Positions 1 through 8,707 of a stretch of 64,000 nucleotides of DNA are shown piece by piece. Within the stretch, counting starts at the first letter, position 1, and every line of letters starts with the position of its first letter. Source of the DNA: Magnetospirillum fulvum (GTDB lineage: Bacteria; Pseudomonadota; Alphaproteobacteria; Rhodospirillales; Magnetospirillaceae); contig NZ_FNWO01000010.1 of the NCBI RefSeq assembly GCF_900108475.1, positions 62,001 to 126,000 on the forward strand. Reading direction: 5' to 3'. The translations under genes were made by a program, and so were the position numbers. Below the pieces are notes generated by a model. That model did not search any database and was not told the origin of the DNA. It saw nothing but the letters and a program-made list of their open reading frames with translations.

Positions 1-1
1 G

Positions 2-331
2 CTGTGGGTCATGGCGTTGCGTCCGTCTCCCCCTCCGGTGATGGCCGAACCCGCCCGTCTGGTTGAACAGATAACCGCTGTCGCTCAGGGCGAGGTGATG
101 GCCACCCATGTCTTCGGCGGCGCGATCCGCCTGACGATGCGGGGCGATCTGCCGGTGGTGGTTGCCGAGGCGGTGCCGCCCCGCGCCTGCGCCGCCGCCG
201 GGTGGGCGCTGGTCCGCAAGGGATTGCTGACGATCAACGGCATTACTCCCAGTCGCGCCTCGGCTGCCCGCATCACCGATTTGTGCAATCATGGCGAGGG
301 CGATGCCACCATCCAATGGATGCCGAAATAA
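2..331 (+). CDS. C-terminal part of a type IVb (PilS-like) pilin, 5' end outside window
   Basis: The frame is open from the left edge, so the gene probably begins upstream; the in-frame ATG at 11 may be an internal Met. The visible ~110 residues resemble the C-terminal half of PilS-type type IVb pilins: a GG-A-I-R-L strand, then V-P-P-R-A-C, an L-T-I-N-G strand, D-L-C-N and a closing T-I-Q-W strand. The two Cys, about 32 residues apart, would form the D-region disulphide. The hydrophobic N-terminal helix and prepilin peptidase site that would prove this are not visible. The next gene starts 3 bases after the stop. The family call is inferred from pattern only; it could also be another small secreted protein. 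Confidence 0.45.
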   Translation: MWVMALRPSPPPVMAEPARLVEQITAVAQGEVMATHVFGGAIRLTMRGDLPVVVAEAVPPRACAAAGWALVRKGLLTINGITPSRASAARITDLCNHGEGDATIQWMPK

Positions 332-334
332 GTC

Positions 335-1153
335 ATGATCCGTCTCGTTATCCTGATTGTTGTTCTGGCGCTCTCCGGTCCGGGTCCGGCCTGGGCCGGG
401 GCGAGTCTTGAGGGCCGCGCCGAACAGGGCGGTCTGCTGCTGGGACGAACCGAACCGGGGGCAGAGGTCCGGCTCGATGGCAAGGCGGTGCCGGTCGATC
501 CAACCGGCCGCTTTCTGATCGGTTTTGGCCGCGATCAAGGCCCCGAGGCGGTTCTGGAGAGTCGCTCTCCCGATGGCGCAACCGAAACCCGGACCCTGGC
601 CGTCGCGCCCCGGGCCTGGATCGAACAGCGGATCGAGGGGCTGCCCCAGGCCAAGGCCAAGCCCGATCCGGTGGCTCAGGCCCGCATCCGCGCCGAGTCG
701 GCGATGGTGGCCGCCCTGCGCGCACGGGTCAGCCTCGATGACGGCTTCGCGGCCGGTCTGCTCCGTCCCGCCGATGGTCCGGTCTCGGGCGTGTTCGGCA
801 GTCGTCGAGTCTATAACGGAAATCCCGGCGCGCCCCATTCCGGCCTCGACATCGCCGCGCCGCTGGGGGCTCCGGTCCGCGCCGCCGCCGCCGGAACCGT
901 CATCCTCGCCGCGCCCGATCTGTTCCTGACCGGGCGGACCGTGATGGTCGATCACGGGATTGGCCTGATCACCAGCTATGCACATTTGTCGCGGATCGAC
1001 GTCGCCGAAGGGGAGCATGTTGCCGCCGGTCAATCGCTCGGCGCGATCGGCGCGTCGGGTCTCGCCACCGGTCCCCACCTCCATTTCGGGGTGTCGTGGC
1101 AGGACCGTCGCCTCGATCCGGAAACCGTGCTGGCGGTTCTGCCGGGGCGGTAG
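335..1153 (+). CDS. M23 family metallopeptidase (LytM/peptidoglycan endopeptidase-like), secreted
   Basis: A 272-residue protein with an N-terminal signal peptide (hydrophobic stretch about residues 3-20, ending A-W-A) and a C-terminal M23 domain. The zinc-site motifs are present: H-S-G-L-D with His168 and Asp172, and G-P-H-L-H-F-G with His248 and His250. The aromatic/His segment S-Y-A-H-L lies between them. Because all ligands are kept, it is probably an active periplasmic endopeptidase that cuts peptidoglycan cross-links, not a degenerate EnvC-type activator. Residues about 30-100 form a beta-rich region typical of proteins that hold the peptidase at the envelope. It starts 3 bases after the pilin-like gene, so the two are probably cotranscribed, and it could open the wall for an appendage; that link is inference. 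Confidence 0.85.
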   Translation: MIRLVILIVVLALSGPGPAWAGASLEGRAEQGGLLLGRTEPGAEVRLDGKAVPVDPTGRFLIGFGRDQGPEAVLESRSPDGATETRTLAVAPRAWIEQRIEGLPQAKAKPDPVAQARIRAESAMVAALRARVSLDDGFAAGLLRPADGPVSGVFGSRRVYNGNPGAPHSGLDIAAPLGAPVRAAAAGTVILAAPDLFLTGRTVMVDHGIGLITSYAHLSRIDVAEGEHVAAGQSLGAIGASGLATGPHLHFGVSWQDRRLDPETVLAVLPGR

Positions 1154-1233
1154 GGCAGCCAACCAACCTCTTCGGGTAGGTCACCCCTCCTCGCTGGGGT
1201 GGGAAGTCCTGCCGGAAAGTGTGGTTAGCGTCG

Positions 1234-1262
1234 TTGACTTGTCCGACGCAAGTGGATAAACA
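1234..1262 (+). promoter_or_regulatory. Possible sigma70 promoter upstream of sdhC
   Basis: A TTGACT -35 box (1234-1239) is followed after 17 bases by a weak -10, TAAACA (1257-1262); GATAAA at 1255 is an alternative with a 15-base spacer. It lies about 70 bases ahead of the sdhC start in a 176-base gap. The -35 is good and the -10 poor, so confidence is low. Confidence 0.35.
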
Positions 1263-1329
1263 ATTTCCCCATTGTCGCTCGGGGCCGGCTCCGGCTCCAG
1301 GGATTCTCCGCCATTCTGGGGCTCATGCC

Positions 1330-1707
1330 ATGACGAAGCGCGATCGGCCGCTTTCCCCTCATCTTCAGATCTACAAGATGCCGTTCACCGCGGTCCTGTC
1401 GATCAGCCACCGCATCACCGGCGTGGTGATGGCGGTCGGTACGCTGGTACTGGCTTATTGGCTGATTTCGGCCGCTTATGGCCCCGACGCCTATGCCACC
1501 GCCCAGGCGGTGCTGGGGTCGGTTCCCGGACGGCTTTTGCTGTTCGGCTGGTCGGTGGCGCTGTTCTACCACCTCTGTAACGGCATCCGGCACATGTTCT
1601 GGGACGCCGGGATGGGGTTCGAGATCCGCGACGCCGTCAAGTCGGGTTACATCACTGTCGGTGCCGCCCTGGCCCTGACGATTCTGGCGTGGGCTATCGG
1701 AGTTTAA
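1330..1707 (+). CDS. sdhC: Succinate dehydrogenase cytochrome b556 subunit
   Basis: First membrane subunit of complex II, which anchors SdhAB in the cytoplasmic membrane and helps bind heme b and ubiquinone. The 125-residue protein opens with the family signature R-P-L-S-P-H-L-Q-I-Y and S-I-S-H-R-I-T-G (residues 25-31), followed by three membrane segments. Y-H-L-C-N-G-I-R-H-M holds His81, the usual axial heme ligand. The ATG at 1330 was chosen because the signature begins right after it; the frame stays open upstream but with unrelated sequence. sdhD follows 4 bases after the stop, and the set is an sdhCDAB operon. Confidence 0.95.
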   Translation: MTKRDRPLSPHLQIYKMPFTAVLSISHRITGVVMAVGTLVLAYWLISAAYGPDAYATAQAVLGSVPGRLLLFGWSVALFYHLCNGIRHMFWDAGMGFEIRDAVKSGYITVGAALALTILAWAIGV

Positions 1708-1711
1708 GAAC

Positions 1712-2104
1712 ATGGGATCGGACGTCAAACTCAGATCGGCCCTGGGCCGCGCCCGTGGCCTCGGCTCCGCCCGCGAAGGCGTCGGCCATTTCTATGCCCA
1801 GCGCGCCACCGCGATCGGGATGATCCCGCTGTCGCTGTGGTTCGTGATCTCGGTGATCGGGCTGACCCACGCCGATTACGCCACCCTGCTCGACTGGGTG
1901 GGCCAGCCGCTTAACGCCACCTTGTTGTCGCTGACCGTGCTGACGGCGATGTATCACGCCCAGCTTGGGGTCGAAGTGGTGATCGCCGACTATGTCCATG
2001 GCGAGACGCTGAAATTCACCTTGTTGACCGCCTCGACGATGGCCGCCTTCCTGCTGGGCGCCGCGATGGTGGTTTCGATCCTGAAAGTCGCTGTCGGAGT
2101 CTGA
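1712..2104 (+). CDS. sdhD: Succinate dehydrogenase membrane anchor subunit
   Basis: Second membrane anchor of complex II, 130 residues with three hydrophobic helices. It starts with the alphaproteobacterial SdhD pattern [10 protein letters not shown] and H-F-Y-A-Q-R, then a helix ending A-M-Y-H-A-Q-L-G with His82 as the probable second heme ligand, and a conserved D-Y-V-H segment. SdhD is poorly conserved in general, and its position between sdhC and sdhA, with gaps of 4 and 5 bases, makes the assignment firm. Confidence 0.94.
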   Translation: MGSDVKLRSALGRARGLGSAREGVGHFYAQRATAIGMIPLSLWFVISVIGLTHADYATLLDWVGQPLNATLLSLTVLTAMYHAQLGVEVVIADYVHGETLKFTLLTASTMAAFLLGAAMVVSILKVAVGV

Positions 2105-2109
2105 AGCCC

Positions 2110-3894
2110 ATGCCCGCCTACAAAATCATCGACCATACCTACGACGTGGTGGTCGTCGGCGCCGGCGGTGCCGGTCTTCGCGCTACCATGGGAATGGGCC
2201 AGGCCGGCTTCCGCACCGCCTGTATCACCAAGGTGTTCCCCACCCGCTCGCACACTGTCGCGGCCCAGGGCGGCATCGGTGCCGCTCTCGGCAACATGGC
2301 CGACGACAATTGGAAGTGGCACATGTACGACACCGTCAAGGGGTCGGACTGGCTGGGCGACCAGGATGCCATCGAATATATGTGCCGCGAGGCGGTCCCC
2401 GCCGTGCACGAACTGGAACATTTCGGTGTTCCGTTCTCCCGCACTCCCGAGGGCAAGATCTATCAGCGCCCGTTCGGCGGCCACATGTCGAATTACGGCG
2501 AGAAGCCGGTGCAGCGTGCCTGCGCCGCCGCCGACCGTACCGGCCATGCCATTTTGCACACGCTGTATCAGCAGTGTCTGAAGCATTCCTGCCAGTTCTT
2601 TGTCGAATATTTCGCCCTTGATCTGATCATGGACGAAGACGGCTCCTGCCGCGGCGTGATGGCGTGGAATCTCGACGACGGCACCCTGCATCGCTTCCGC
2701 GCCCACAAGGTGGTGTTGGCGACCGGCGGCTATGGCCGCGCCTATTTCTCCTGCACCTCGGCCCACACCTGCACCGGCGACGGTCATGGTCTGGTTGCCC
2801 GTGCCGGTCTGCCGCTCCAGGACATGGAATTCGTTCAGTTCCACCCGACCGGCATCTATGGCTCGGGCTGCCTGATCACCGAGGGTGCCCGTGGCGAAGG
2901 CGGTTACCTGACCAACTCGGCCGGCGAGCGCTTCATGGAGCGCTATGCTCCCACCGCCAAGGATCTGGCGTCCCGCGACGTCGTCAGCCGGGCGATGACC
3001 GTCGAAATCCGCGAAGGTCGCGGCGTCGGCAAGGAAAACGACCACATCTTCCTGCATCTGGAACATCTGGGGGCCGAGACTCTCGACCTGCGTCTGCCCG
3101 GCATCTCCGAGACCGCGAAGATTTTCGCCGGTGTCGATGTCACCCGCGAGCCGATCCCGGTGCTGCCGACCGTCCATTACAACATGGGCGGCATTCCGAC
3201 CAACATTCACGGCGAAGTGCTGCGTCCGACCGAGACCGATCCGGATGCGACCGTTCCCGGCCTAATGGCGATCGGTGAAGCGGCCTGCGTCTCGGTTCAT
3301 GGCGCCAACCGTCTCGGCACCAACTCGCTGCTCGACATCGTCGTGTTCGGCCGCGCCGCCGCTGTCCACACCGCCGAGACCTTAAAGCCCTCCAGCGCCC
3401 ACAAGTCGCTGCCGAAGGGCGCGGGCGATCAGGCGGTGGCCCGCTTCGACCGGCTGCGCAACGCCAACGGCTCGCTGACCACCTCGGAAATCCGGCTGGC
3501 GATGCAAAAGACGATGCAGAACGACGCCGCCGTCTTCCGCACCGCCAAGACCCTGGCCGAGGGCGTCGATAAGATGAACGAGGTTGCCGCCTCGTTGTCG
3601 CAGATCAAGACCCACGACCGCTCGACGGTGTGGAACTCCGATCTGGTCGAGGCGCTGGAGCTGGAAAATCTGATGGATTGCGCCCAGGCGACGATCGTGT
3701 CGGCCGAAGCCCGCCACGAAAGCCGCGGTGCCCACGCCCACGAGGATTATCCCGAGCGCGATGACACGACGTGGCTGAAGCACACCCTGGCCTGGGTCGA
3801 GAACGGCAAGGTGCAGCTGGATTACCGTCCGGTCCACACCTATACGCTGACCGACGAGGTCGAGTATATCAAGCCGCAGAAGCGCGTGTACTGA
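2110..3894 (+). CDS. sdhA: Succinate dehydrogenase flavoprotein subunit
   Basis: Catalytic FAD subunit that oxidises succinate to fumarate in the TCA cycle and passes electrons to SdhB. Its 594 residues match family length. Near the N-terminus is the Rossmann dinucleotide motif [12 protein letters not shown]. His48, in [10 protein letters not shown], is the expected covalent FAD attachment site. Later motifs include the substrate-site segment H-P-T-G-I-Y-G-S-G and [12 protein letters not shown] near the C-terminal side of the FAD domain. It lies 5 bases after sdhD and is complete, with no sign of damage. Confidence 0.98.
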   Translation: MPAYKIIDHTYDVVVVGAGGAGLRATMGMGQAGFRTACITKVFPTRSHTVAAQGGIGAALGNMADDNWKWHMYDTVKGSDWLGDQDAIEYMCREAVPAVHELEHFGVPFSRTPEGKIYQRPFGGHMSNYGEKPVQRACAAADRTGHAILHTLYQQCLKHSCQFFVEYFALDLIMDEDGSCRGVMAWNLDDGTLHRFRAHKVVLATGGYGRAYFSCTSAHTCTGDGHGLVARAGLPLQDMEFVQFHPTGIYGSGCLITEGARGEGGYLTNSAGERFMERYAPTAKDLASRDVVSRAMTVEIREGRGVGKENDHIFLHLEHLGAETLDLRLPGISETAKIFAGVDVTREPIPVLPTVHYNMGGIPTNIHGEVLRPTETDPDATVPGLMAIGEAACVSVHGANRLGTNSLLDIVVFGRAAAVHTAETLKPSSAHKSLPKGAGDQAVARFDRLRNANGSLTTSEIRLAMQKTMQNDAAVFRTAKTLAEGVDKMNEVAASLSQIKTHDRSTVWNSDLVEALELENLMDCAQATIVSAEARHESRGAHAHEDYPERDDTTWLKHTLAWVENGKVQLDYRPVHTYTLTDEVEYIKPQKRVY

Positions 3895-3919
3895 CGGCAC
3901 AGGGAAGGAGATACGGAAC

Positions 3920-4702
3920 ATGGTCGAAATCGCCCTGCCCGCCAATTCACGGGTTCAACCCGGCAAGACTGTCCCGGCTCCGGCCGGGGCCACCCGGGTC
4001 AAGCGCTTCAACATCTATCGCTACGATCCGGATTCGGGGGCCAATCCCCGGCTGGACACCTTCGAGATCGACCTCGACGCCTGTGGCCCGATGGTTCTCG
4101 ACGCCCTGCTGAAGATCAAGAACGAGATCGACTCGACCTTGACCTTCCGCCGCTCCTGCCGCGAGGGGATCTGCGGTTCCTGCGCGATGAATATCGGCGG
4201 GGCCAATACCTTGGCTTGTCTGAAGCCGATCGCCGACATCGAAGGCGACGTCGCGATCTATCCGCTGCCGCACATGCCGGTGGTCAAGGATCTCGTCGCC
4301 GACCTGTCGGTGCCTTATGCCCAGCTCGCCTCGGTGCGGCCGTGGATGCAGACCCAGAGCCCGACCCCGCCCGACAGCGAACGTCTGCAAAGCCCGGAAG
4401 AGCGCGAATTGCTCGACGGTCTGTGGGAATGCATCCTGTGCTTCTGCTGCCAGACTTCGTGCCCGAGCTATTGGTGGAACGGCGACCGCTATCTGGGACC
4501 GGCGGTGCTGCTCCAGGCCGCGCGCTGGATCTTCGATTCCCGCGATGAAATGACCGGTGAACGCCTCGATACGCTGGAAGATCCCTTCAAGCTCTATCGC
4601 TGCCACACCATCATGAATTGCACCCAGACCTGCCCCAAGGGTCTTAACCCTGCCCGCGCCATCGGCGCGATCAAGGGCAAGCTGATCGAACGCCGGGCCT
4701 GA
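3920..4702 (+). CDS. sdhB: Succinate dehydrogenase iron-sulfur subunit
   Basis: Electron-transfer subunit of complex II, 260 residues. All three cluster motifs are visible: C-R-E-G-I-C-G-S-C for the [2Fe-2S] centre (first Cys about residue 80), [12 protein letters not shown] for [4Fe-4S], and [14 protein letters not shown] for the [3Fe-4S] centre near the C-terminus. The start at 3920 is preceded by a strong purine-rich ribosome site (GGAAGGAGA). It is the last gene of the sdh operon, and a strong terminator follows the stop. Confidence 0.98.
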   Translation: MVEIALPANSRVQPGKTVPAPAGATRVKRFNIYRYDPDSGANPRLDTFEIDLDACGPMVLDALLKIKNEIDSTLTFRRSCREGICGSCAMNIGGANTLACLKPIADIEGDVAIYPLPHMPVVKDLVADLSVPYAQLASVRPWMQTQSPTPPDSERLQSPEERELLDGLWECILCFCCQTSCPSYWWNGDRYLGPAVLLQAARWIFDSRDEMTGERLDTLEDPFKLYRCHTIMNCTQTCPKGLNPARAIGAIKGKLIERRA

Positions 4703-4727
4703 TCCGACCGGTTTTCCCGATGCAAAG

Positions 4728-4763
4728 CCGCCCGCCTTCGGAATCGAAGGCGGGCGGTTTCGT
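4728..4763 (+). terminator. Intrinsic terminator of the sdh operon
   Basis: A perfect 13-bp inverted repeat (4728-4740 with 4745-4757) with a 4-base GAAT loop is followed by TTTCGTTT. It starts 25 bases after the sdhB stop. The convergent lipoprotein gene ends at 4786, so the hairpin may also serve the other strand, although the T-tract is on the plus side. Confidence 0.9.
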
Positions 4764-4785
4764 TTGCGGGGACGGGGCGCGCGGT

Positions 4786-5226
4786 TCAGGGCTCGGGCGG
4801 GGGGACCGGAGCCGGAGCCGGAGCCGGAGCCGCAGTTGAGTGGGCCCGCTGCCACTGATCGACCTGGGCGGCGTTGAACGGGTTGATGTAATAGCCGTTC
4901 TCGTTGCGCATCGCCGGATCAATGCAGGAATAGATCGCCAGATGCGGCACGGTCAGCCGGCATTGCCAGAGACGACGGACGATGAGGCGGGCCGACAATC
5001 CCCATTCGGCGCAGGCTTCGGCCGCCAGGGCATCGCGGGTGGCGGGGGTGGTGTCGTCACCATAGCAAACATTGACCACGCCATCGTATCCGGCCAGCTT
5101 CGGCTTGCCCCAGCCGGGGTTGGTGATCTGAAAGGTCTTTTCGCGATCGACGAACGGATCGCCCAGGGAACAGGCGGTCAGGGCGGTCAGAGCGGCGACC
5201 AGGAAAAGCGGTCGGAACAGGCGCAT
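4786..5226 (-). CDS. Small hypothetical lipoprotein with Pro/Ala tail
   Basis: A 146-residue protein with an N-terminal signal and lipobox L-T-A-C (Cys about residue 19), so it is probably lipid-anchored. The mature part holds further Cys residues in V-C-Y-G, A-E-A-C, W-Q-C-R and Y-S-C, which may form two disulphides. The last ~15 residues are a Pro/Ala run encoded by a tandem hexanucleotide array near 4808-4833. I do not recognise the family. It converges on sdhB and has no obvious operon partner. The 60167-60832 lipoprotein shares the general form (lipobox, then an N/D-P-F segment) but I cannot show homology by eye. Confidence 0.75.
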   Translation of the reverse strand: MRLFRPLFLVAALTALTACSLGDPFVDREKTFQITNPGWGKPKLAGYDGVVNVCYGDDTTPATRDALAAEACAEWGLSARLIVRRLWQCRLTVPHLAIYSCIDPAMRNENGYYINPFNAAQVDQWQRAHSTAAPAPAPAPVPPPEP

Positions 5227-5387
5227 CGGTGATTGGTTCCCGACAGGAGGCGGCTTCCCGTTCTACCCCATGACGGGGCGGTTGGGAACCGTTCCCGCCG
5301 GTCGGGCCAGCGCGGTTGTTTCGGCCACGCGGCAAAGCTATCCTTTTCCACCGATCATCCCGGCGACGGGCAACCAAGGGGGAACCG

Positions 5388-6320
5388 ATGTCCGAAGGCA
5401 GTAAGCACCGTCTGGTGACGCGCAGCGATTTCGACGGTTTGGTTTGCGCCGTATTGCTGCGCCATCTCGACCTGATCGACGACATCAAATTCGTCCACCC
5501 CAAGGACATGCAGGACGGCGTGGTCGAGATCGGTCCCAACGATATCACGACCAATTTGCCCTATGTCGAGGGCGTTCACCTCGCTTTCGACCATCATCTG
5601 TCCGAGACGGTGCGGGTTGGTCATCACGACAACCACATCATCATCCCCGAGGCCCCCTCGGCGGCGCGGGTGGTGTTCGATTATTACGGCGGGACCGAGC
5701 GGTTTCCCCCCGCCTGGGCCGAAATGATGGCGGCGGTCGATCAGGCGGATTCGGCACGCTATAGCTTAAGCGACATCATCAATCCGGGCGGCTGGGCTTT
5801 GCTCAATTATGTGATGGATGCCCGGACCGGGTTGGGGCGGTTCCGCGATTTCCGCATCTCGAACTATCAGTTGATGATGAATTTGATCGAGTATTGCCGC
5901 AATCACACGATCGACGACATCCTGACCCTGCCCGACGTCAAGGAACGGACCGACATTTATTTCGGTCATCAGGAACATTTCAAGGACCAGATTCGCCGCT
6001 GCGCCCGGGTTTATCGTAATCTGGTCGTGCTCGACTTGCGCGGCGAGGAGGTCATCTATGCGGGCAACCGCTTCATGATCTATGCCCTCTACCCCGACAC
6101 CAACATCTCGATTCATGTCCTGTGGGGCGTGAAAAAGCAGAACACGGTGTTTGCGATCGGCAAGTCGATCCTGAACCGGACCGCGCGGACCAATGTCGGC
6201 GAATTGTGCTTGCGCTATAACGGCGGCGGCCATGCCAACGCCGGAACCTGCCAGATCGAGACGCCGAGTGCGGAACGGGTGCTGGCCGAACTGATTGCCC
6301 GGATCAATGCCGACGGCTGA
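5388..6320 (+). CDS. DHH superfamily phosphoesterase
   Basis: A 310-residue DHH/DHHA1-type phosphoesterase, a cytoplasmic metal-dependent enzyme class that includes oligoribonuclease NrnA, cyclic-dinucleotide hydrolases and exopolyphosphatases. Visible motifs are T-R-S-D-F-D-G at the N-terminus, F-D-H-H-L-S-E (the DHH signature) around residue 70, a central A-A-V-D-Q-A-D, and the C-terminal DHHA1 glycine motif G-G-G-H-A-N-A-G. The ATG at 5388 was chosen because a GGGGGAA site precedes it and the DHH fold begins there; the frame is open further upstream without conserved sequence. The substrate cannot be read from sequence. A hairpin terminator lies about 250 bases downstream. Confidence 0.85.
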   Translation: MSEGSKHRLVTRSDFDGLVCAVLLRHLDLIDDIKFVHPKDMQDGVVEIGPNDITTNLPYVEGVHLAFDHHLSETVRVGHHDNHIIIPEAPSAARVVFDYYGGTERFPPAWAEMMAAVDQADSARYSLSDIINPGGWALLNYVMDARTGLGRFRDFRISNYQLMMNLIEYCRNHTIDDILTLPDVKERTDIYFGHQEHFKDQIRRCARVYRNLVVLDLRGEEVIYAGNRFMIYALYPDTNISIHVLWGVKKQNTVFAIGKSILNRTARTNVGELCLRYNGGGHANAGTCQIETPSAERVLAELIARINADG

Positions 6321-6636
6321 GGGGGGAGTCTGGCCCAGGGATAGCGGGGGAGTGCGGCTCGTCGTCGATATCTGGGTGTGACAGTGTCGTGACCCCTGCG
6401 GTTGGCTGTCGACAGGGGGCGGCTGGATTCGGTACAGTAATTTCGGGTTGCAGATCCTTTTTAGGAGGAGTTTGTCGGTGCCTTCCCGCCAAAAAGGGGA
6501 ATCCATCCGCTCCACCGGCGTTCCGCCCCTCTCCGGCGAAGCGCTCTCTGACCGACCCGCCTCGAACAGGGGCCTCCCATCACCGGGAGGCCCCTTTTTC
6601 CTTGCCCGAATCCCGACAGCAGCGAAGGAGTCCCAG
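6321..6636 (+). other. 316-base gene-free stretch with a terminator; possible phoH leader or small RNA
   Basis: No convincing protein-coding gene lies here. It contains a 10-base palindrome CTGTCGACAG (6406-6415), a purine-rich stretch AGGAGGAG near 6463-6470, several short GC-rich complementary segments at 6480-6560, and a strong rho-independent terminator at 6569-6599, just before the phoH ribosome site. The frame of phoH stays open back to 6448 but lacks PhoH-like sequence and would read through the terminator. It may be the 3' UTR of the DHH gene, an attenuated phoH leader or a separate small RNA. Confidence 0.5.
6569..6599 (+). terminator. Rho-independent terminator ahead of phoH
   Basis: A perfect 10-bp stem (6569-6578 with 6585-6594) with a 6-base loop, directly followed by five T. 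It ends 38 bases before the phoH start. It either ends the upstream DHH transcript or a short leader/small RNA. Confidence 0.88.
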
Positions 6637-7383
6637 ATGGCCAAACGCGCCACGCGGAGCGCCGCGAGCAAGATCGAGTCCGTCGTCCCCTTTCATCCCG
6701 GCGCGGTCCGGGACGAGACCGATTGGACCCCGCTGCCCGAGGAGGGTGACCGCGACCAAAGCTATCGCCGCACGGTGCGGCCGCGCAGTGACAATCAGCG
6801 CCGCCTGGTTCAGGCGATTGCCGGCAACAATCTGACCGTGGCGTTGGGCCCGGCCGGGACCGGCAAGACCTATCTGGCGATCTCGGCGGCGGTCGAGGCG
6901 TTCGAGGCCGATCAGGTGGCGCGGATCGTGCTGTCGCGTCCGGCGGTCGAGGCAGGCGAAACCCTGGGCTTCCTTCCCGGCGATCTTCAGGAAAAGATGG
7001 CGCCCTACCTGCGCCCGCTTTACGACGCTCTGTCCGACCGGCTGGGCGGCAAGCGGCTGCGCGCTCTTTTGGCCGACGGGTCGATCGAAATCGCCCCAAT
7101 CGCCTATATGCGTGGCCGGACGCTGAACAACGTCTTCATCGTCATCGACGAGGCGCAGAACTGCACCTATGGGCAGATCAAGATGCTGCTGACCCGGCTC
7201 GGCTGGCATTCGACGATGGTGCTGACCGGCGATCCCGATCAAAGCGACCTGTTGCCCGGTCTGTCGGGGTTAACCGATATCGCCGCCCGTCTGCGCGGTC
7301 TGCCCGATGTCGCGGTGGTCGATCTCGACGAACGCGACATCGTTCGCCATCCGCTGGTCGCCAGCATGTTGACGGTGCTGTAA
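6637..7383 (+). CDS. phoH: PhoH family P-loop ATPase
   Basis: A 248-residue cytoplasmic protein of the PhoH/PhoL family, ATP-binding proteins tied to RNA metabolism and ribosome processing. Walker A is G-P-A-G-T-G-K-T at residues 71-78 and Walker B is V-I-D-E-A-Q-N around residues 169-175; further family blocks are S-R-P-A-V-E-A-G-E, G-F-L-P-G-D and L-T-G-D-P-D-Q. The ATG at 6637 has a GAAGGAG site 7 bases upstream and matches family length. Many alphaproteobacteria keep a phoH copy beside ybeY; this one stands alone, so it may be the second PhoH paralogue of the genome (inference). Confidence 0.9.
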   Translation: MAKRATRSAASKIESVVPFHPGAVRDETDWTPLPEEGDRDQSYRRTVRPRSDNQRRLVQAIAGNNLTVALGPAGTGKTYLAISAAVEAFEADQVARIVLSRPAVEAGETLGFLPGDLQEKMAPYLRPLYDALSDRLGGKRLRALLADGSIEIAPIAYMRGRTLNNVFIVIDEAQNCTYGQIKMLLTRLGWHSTMVLTGDPDQSDLLPGLSGLTDIAARLRGLPDVAVVDLDERDIVRHPLVASMLTVL

Positions 7384-7395
7384 GTCTGCGCTGTG

Positions 7396-7424
7396 CCCGC
7401 GCGGAAAACAACAATCCGCGCGGG
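7396..7424 (+). terminator. Hairpin downstream of phoH
   Basis: A perfect 10-bp inverted repeat (7396-7405 with 7415-7424) with a 9-base A-rich loop, 12 bases after the phoH stop. No T-tract follows, so it may act as a 3' stabiliser or factor-assisted terminator. Confidence 0.5.
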
Positions 7425-7535
7425 ACATCGTCTCGCGCGGGGCGGTCGGTAGGGACGTCAGGGGACGTCGTCGGGGGGAAACCGGTGGCGTCCCTTGATC
7501 GGTTTTCGTCACGAAACCGCGGACGGGCGTATCGC

Positions 7536-7889
7536 TTAGGCGAGAACGTCGCCGCCAGACTTCTCTACATCGCCGATCGATTTCGCGTCGGGCGTGGTCG
7601 CAACGGCCTCGGCATATTGCAACGCGGTCCGCGACGGCAATTGGAACTGCAATTGACCGGAGGTTTGGTCGCGGAATTGCAGAATCGCGGTCCCGGTGCC
7701 GCTGTCGAAACCAACGACCGGGCTGGTGTAGGGAGGTCCGCCAGGAGGCGAGGTGGCATCCGACGAAGAGGATGTCGTCGACTGACCGGAGGTGGCATTG
7801 GCCGAGCCGGACTGAGCCGTCGCGGCGCGGGTGGAAGCCGTGTCTCGTGTGGCGGTCGACGTCGAGGGCGATACGGTTGAGACGTCCAT
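7536..7889 (-). CDS. FlaG-like domain protein with Ser/Thr-rich N-terminus
   Basis: A 117-residue protein. Residues 1-50 are a low-complexity Ser/Thr/Ala linker. Residues about 56-95 resemble the FlaG domain (S-P-V-V-G-F-D, then F-R-D-Q-T-S-G-Q and F-Q-L-P-S-R-T-A), which in other bacteria reads as a D-x-x-T-G-x-x-x-x-Q-I-P pattern. FlaG proteins influence flagellar filament length. No other flagellar gene is visible here, so this is a stand-alone gene. The domain is short and the match loose. Confidence 0.55.
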   Translation of the reverse strand: MDVSTVSPSTSTATRDTASTRAATAQSGSANATSGQSTTSSSSDATSPPGGPPYTSPVVGFDSGTGTAILQFRDQTSGQLQFQLPSRTALQYAEAVATTPDAKSIGDVEKSGGDVLA

Positions 7890-7998
7890 TCTGGCACCTA
7901 TCGACTAAGAGGTTCTTCGGAACCCATTGGAAGAGATAATGGCAGATCGGTCTGTCAACCTCAAGGCAATTTGACTTCCCCCCCGACTTCCGCTCTGG

Positions 7999-8667
7999 TC
8001 ACCAGGGCAGCCGCGACCCGTCAACATGGATAAAACTGCCGGAATCCGCCGCTTTGACGCCACCCAGGGCGGCGCGCAGTCCGCTTACCGCCTCGGTCGG
8101 AGACAACGGCGCGGCGGGGCCGCCCATCTCGGTCCGCACCCAGCCGGGCGACAGCGCGACCGGAACGATGCCGCGTTCGGCCAGATCGAGCGAGAGGGTC
8201 TTGATCACCATGTTGAGCGCCGCCTTCGAGGCGCGGTAGGCATAAGACCCGCCCGAGGAATTGTCGGCGATCGACCCCATCATCGAGGACAGCACGGCGA
8301 ACAGCTTCGGCCCGACGAGATGCCCGGCGAAGGCCTGGGCCACCAGCAGGGGGGCGACGGTGTTGACGCGATAGACCTCGATCAGGTCGGCGGGGTCGAT
8401 CTCGCCAAAGGGCGGGTTGGCCCCGTAGATCCCGGCATTGTGCAGCAGCAGGTCGATCGGGGTGCCGTCGAGCGACGCCGCCAGCCGTTTGATCGAGGCG
8501 GGGTCGCCGATGTCGCAGACATAGATTTCGGCCCCGGCCTCGGAGGCGGCCCGACCGCTCAAGGGGTCGCGCACGGTGGCCAGCACCCGCCACCCGGCGG
8601 CGGCGTACTGACGGACGAATTCCAGGCCGAGACCACGGCTGGCGCCGATAATCAGAAGTGTGGCCAT
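7999..8667 (-). CDS. SDR family NAD(P)-dependent oxidoreductase
   Basis: A 222-residue classical short-chain dehydrogenase. The cofactor motif G-A-S-R-G-L-G lies at residues 8-14, the N-A-G element appears in L-L-H-N-A-G-I-Y, and the catalytic Y-x-x-x-K is Y-R-A-S-K with an upstream Ser. The sequence ends soon after the P-G-W-V-R segment, resembling the short CsgA/C-factor-like subgroup of SDRs; substrate unknown. It is followed upstream on the same strand by a RidA-type gene 40 bases away, and the two may be cotranscribed. Confidence 0.85.
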   Translation of the reverse strand: MATLLIIGASRGLGLEFVRQYAAAGWRVLATVRDPLSGRAASEAGAEIYVCDIGDPASIKRLAASLDGTPIDLLLHNAGIYGANPPFGEIDPADLIEVYRVNTVAPLLVAQAFAGHLVGPKLFAVLSSMMGSIADNSSGGSYAYRASKAALNMVIKTLSLDLAERGIVPVALSPGWVRTEMGGPAAPLSPTEAVSGLRAALGGVKAADSGSFIHVDGSRLPW

Positions 8668-8707
8668 GCGTGCGCGCTCCTTGGCTGTCGGATATCCCGC
8701 TACGATA

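Noticed and set aside
4806..4834. Tandem GGAGCC hexamers as a possible CRISPR or regulatory repeat.
   Set aside because: They are in frame and encode the Pro/Ala tail of the lipoprotein; there are no spacers.
6400..6600. 6S RNA or signal recognition particle RNA.
   Set aside because: No conserved SRP loop (GGAAGGAAGCA-like) and no extended 6S-like rod with a central bubble could be traced; kept only as an unnamed candidate.
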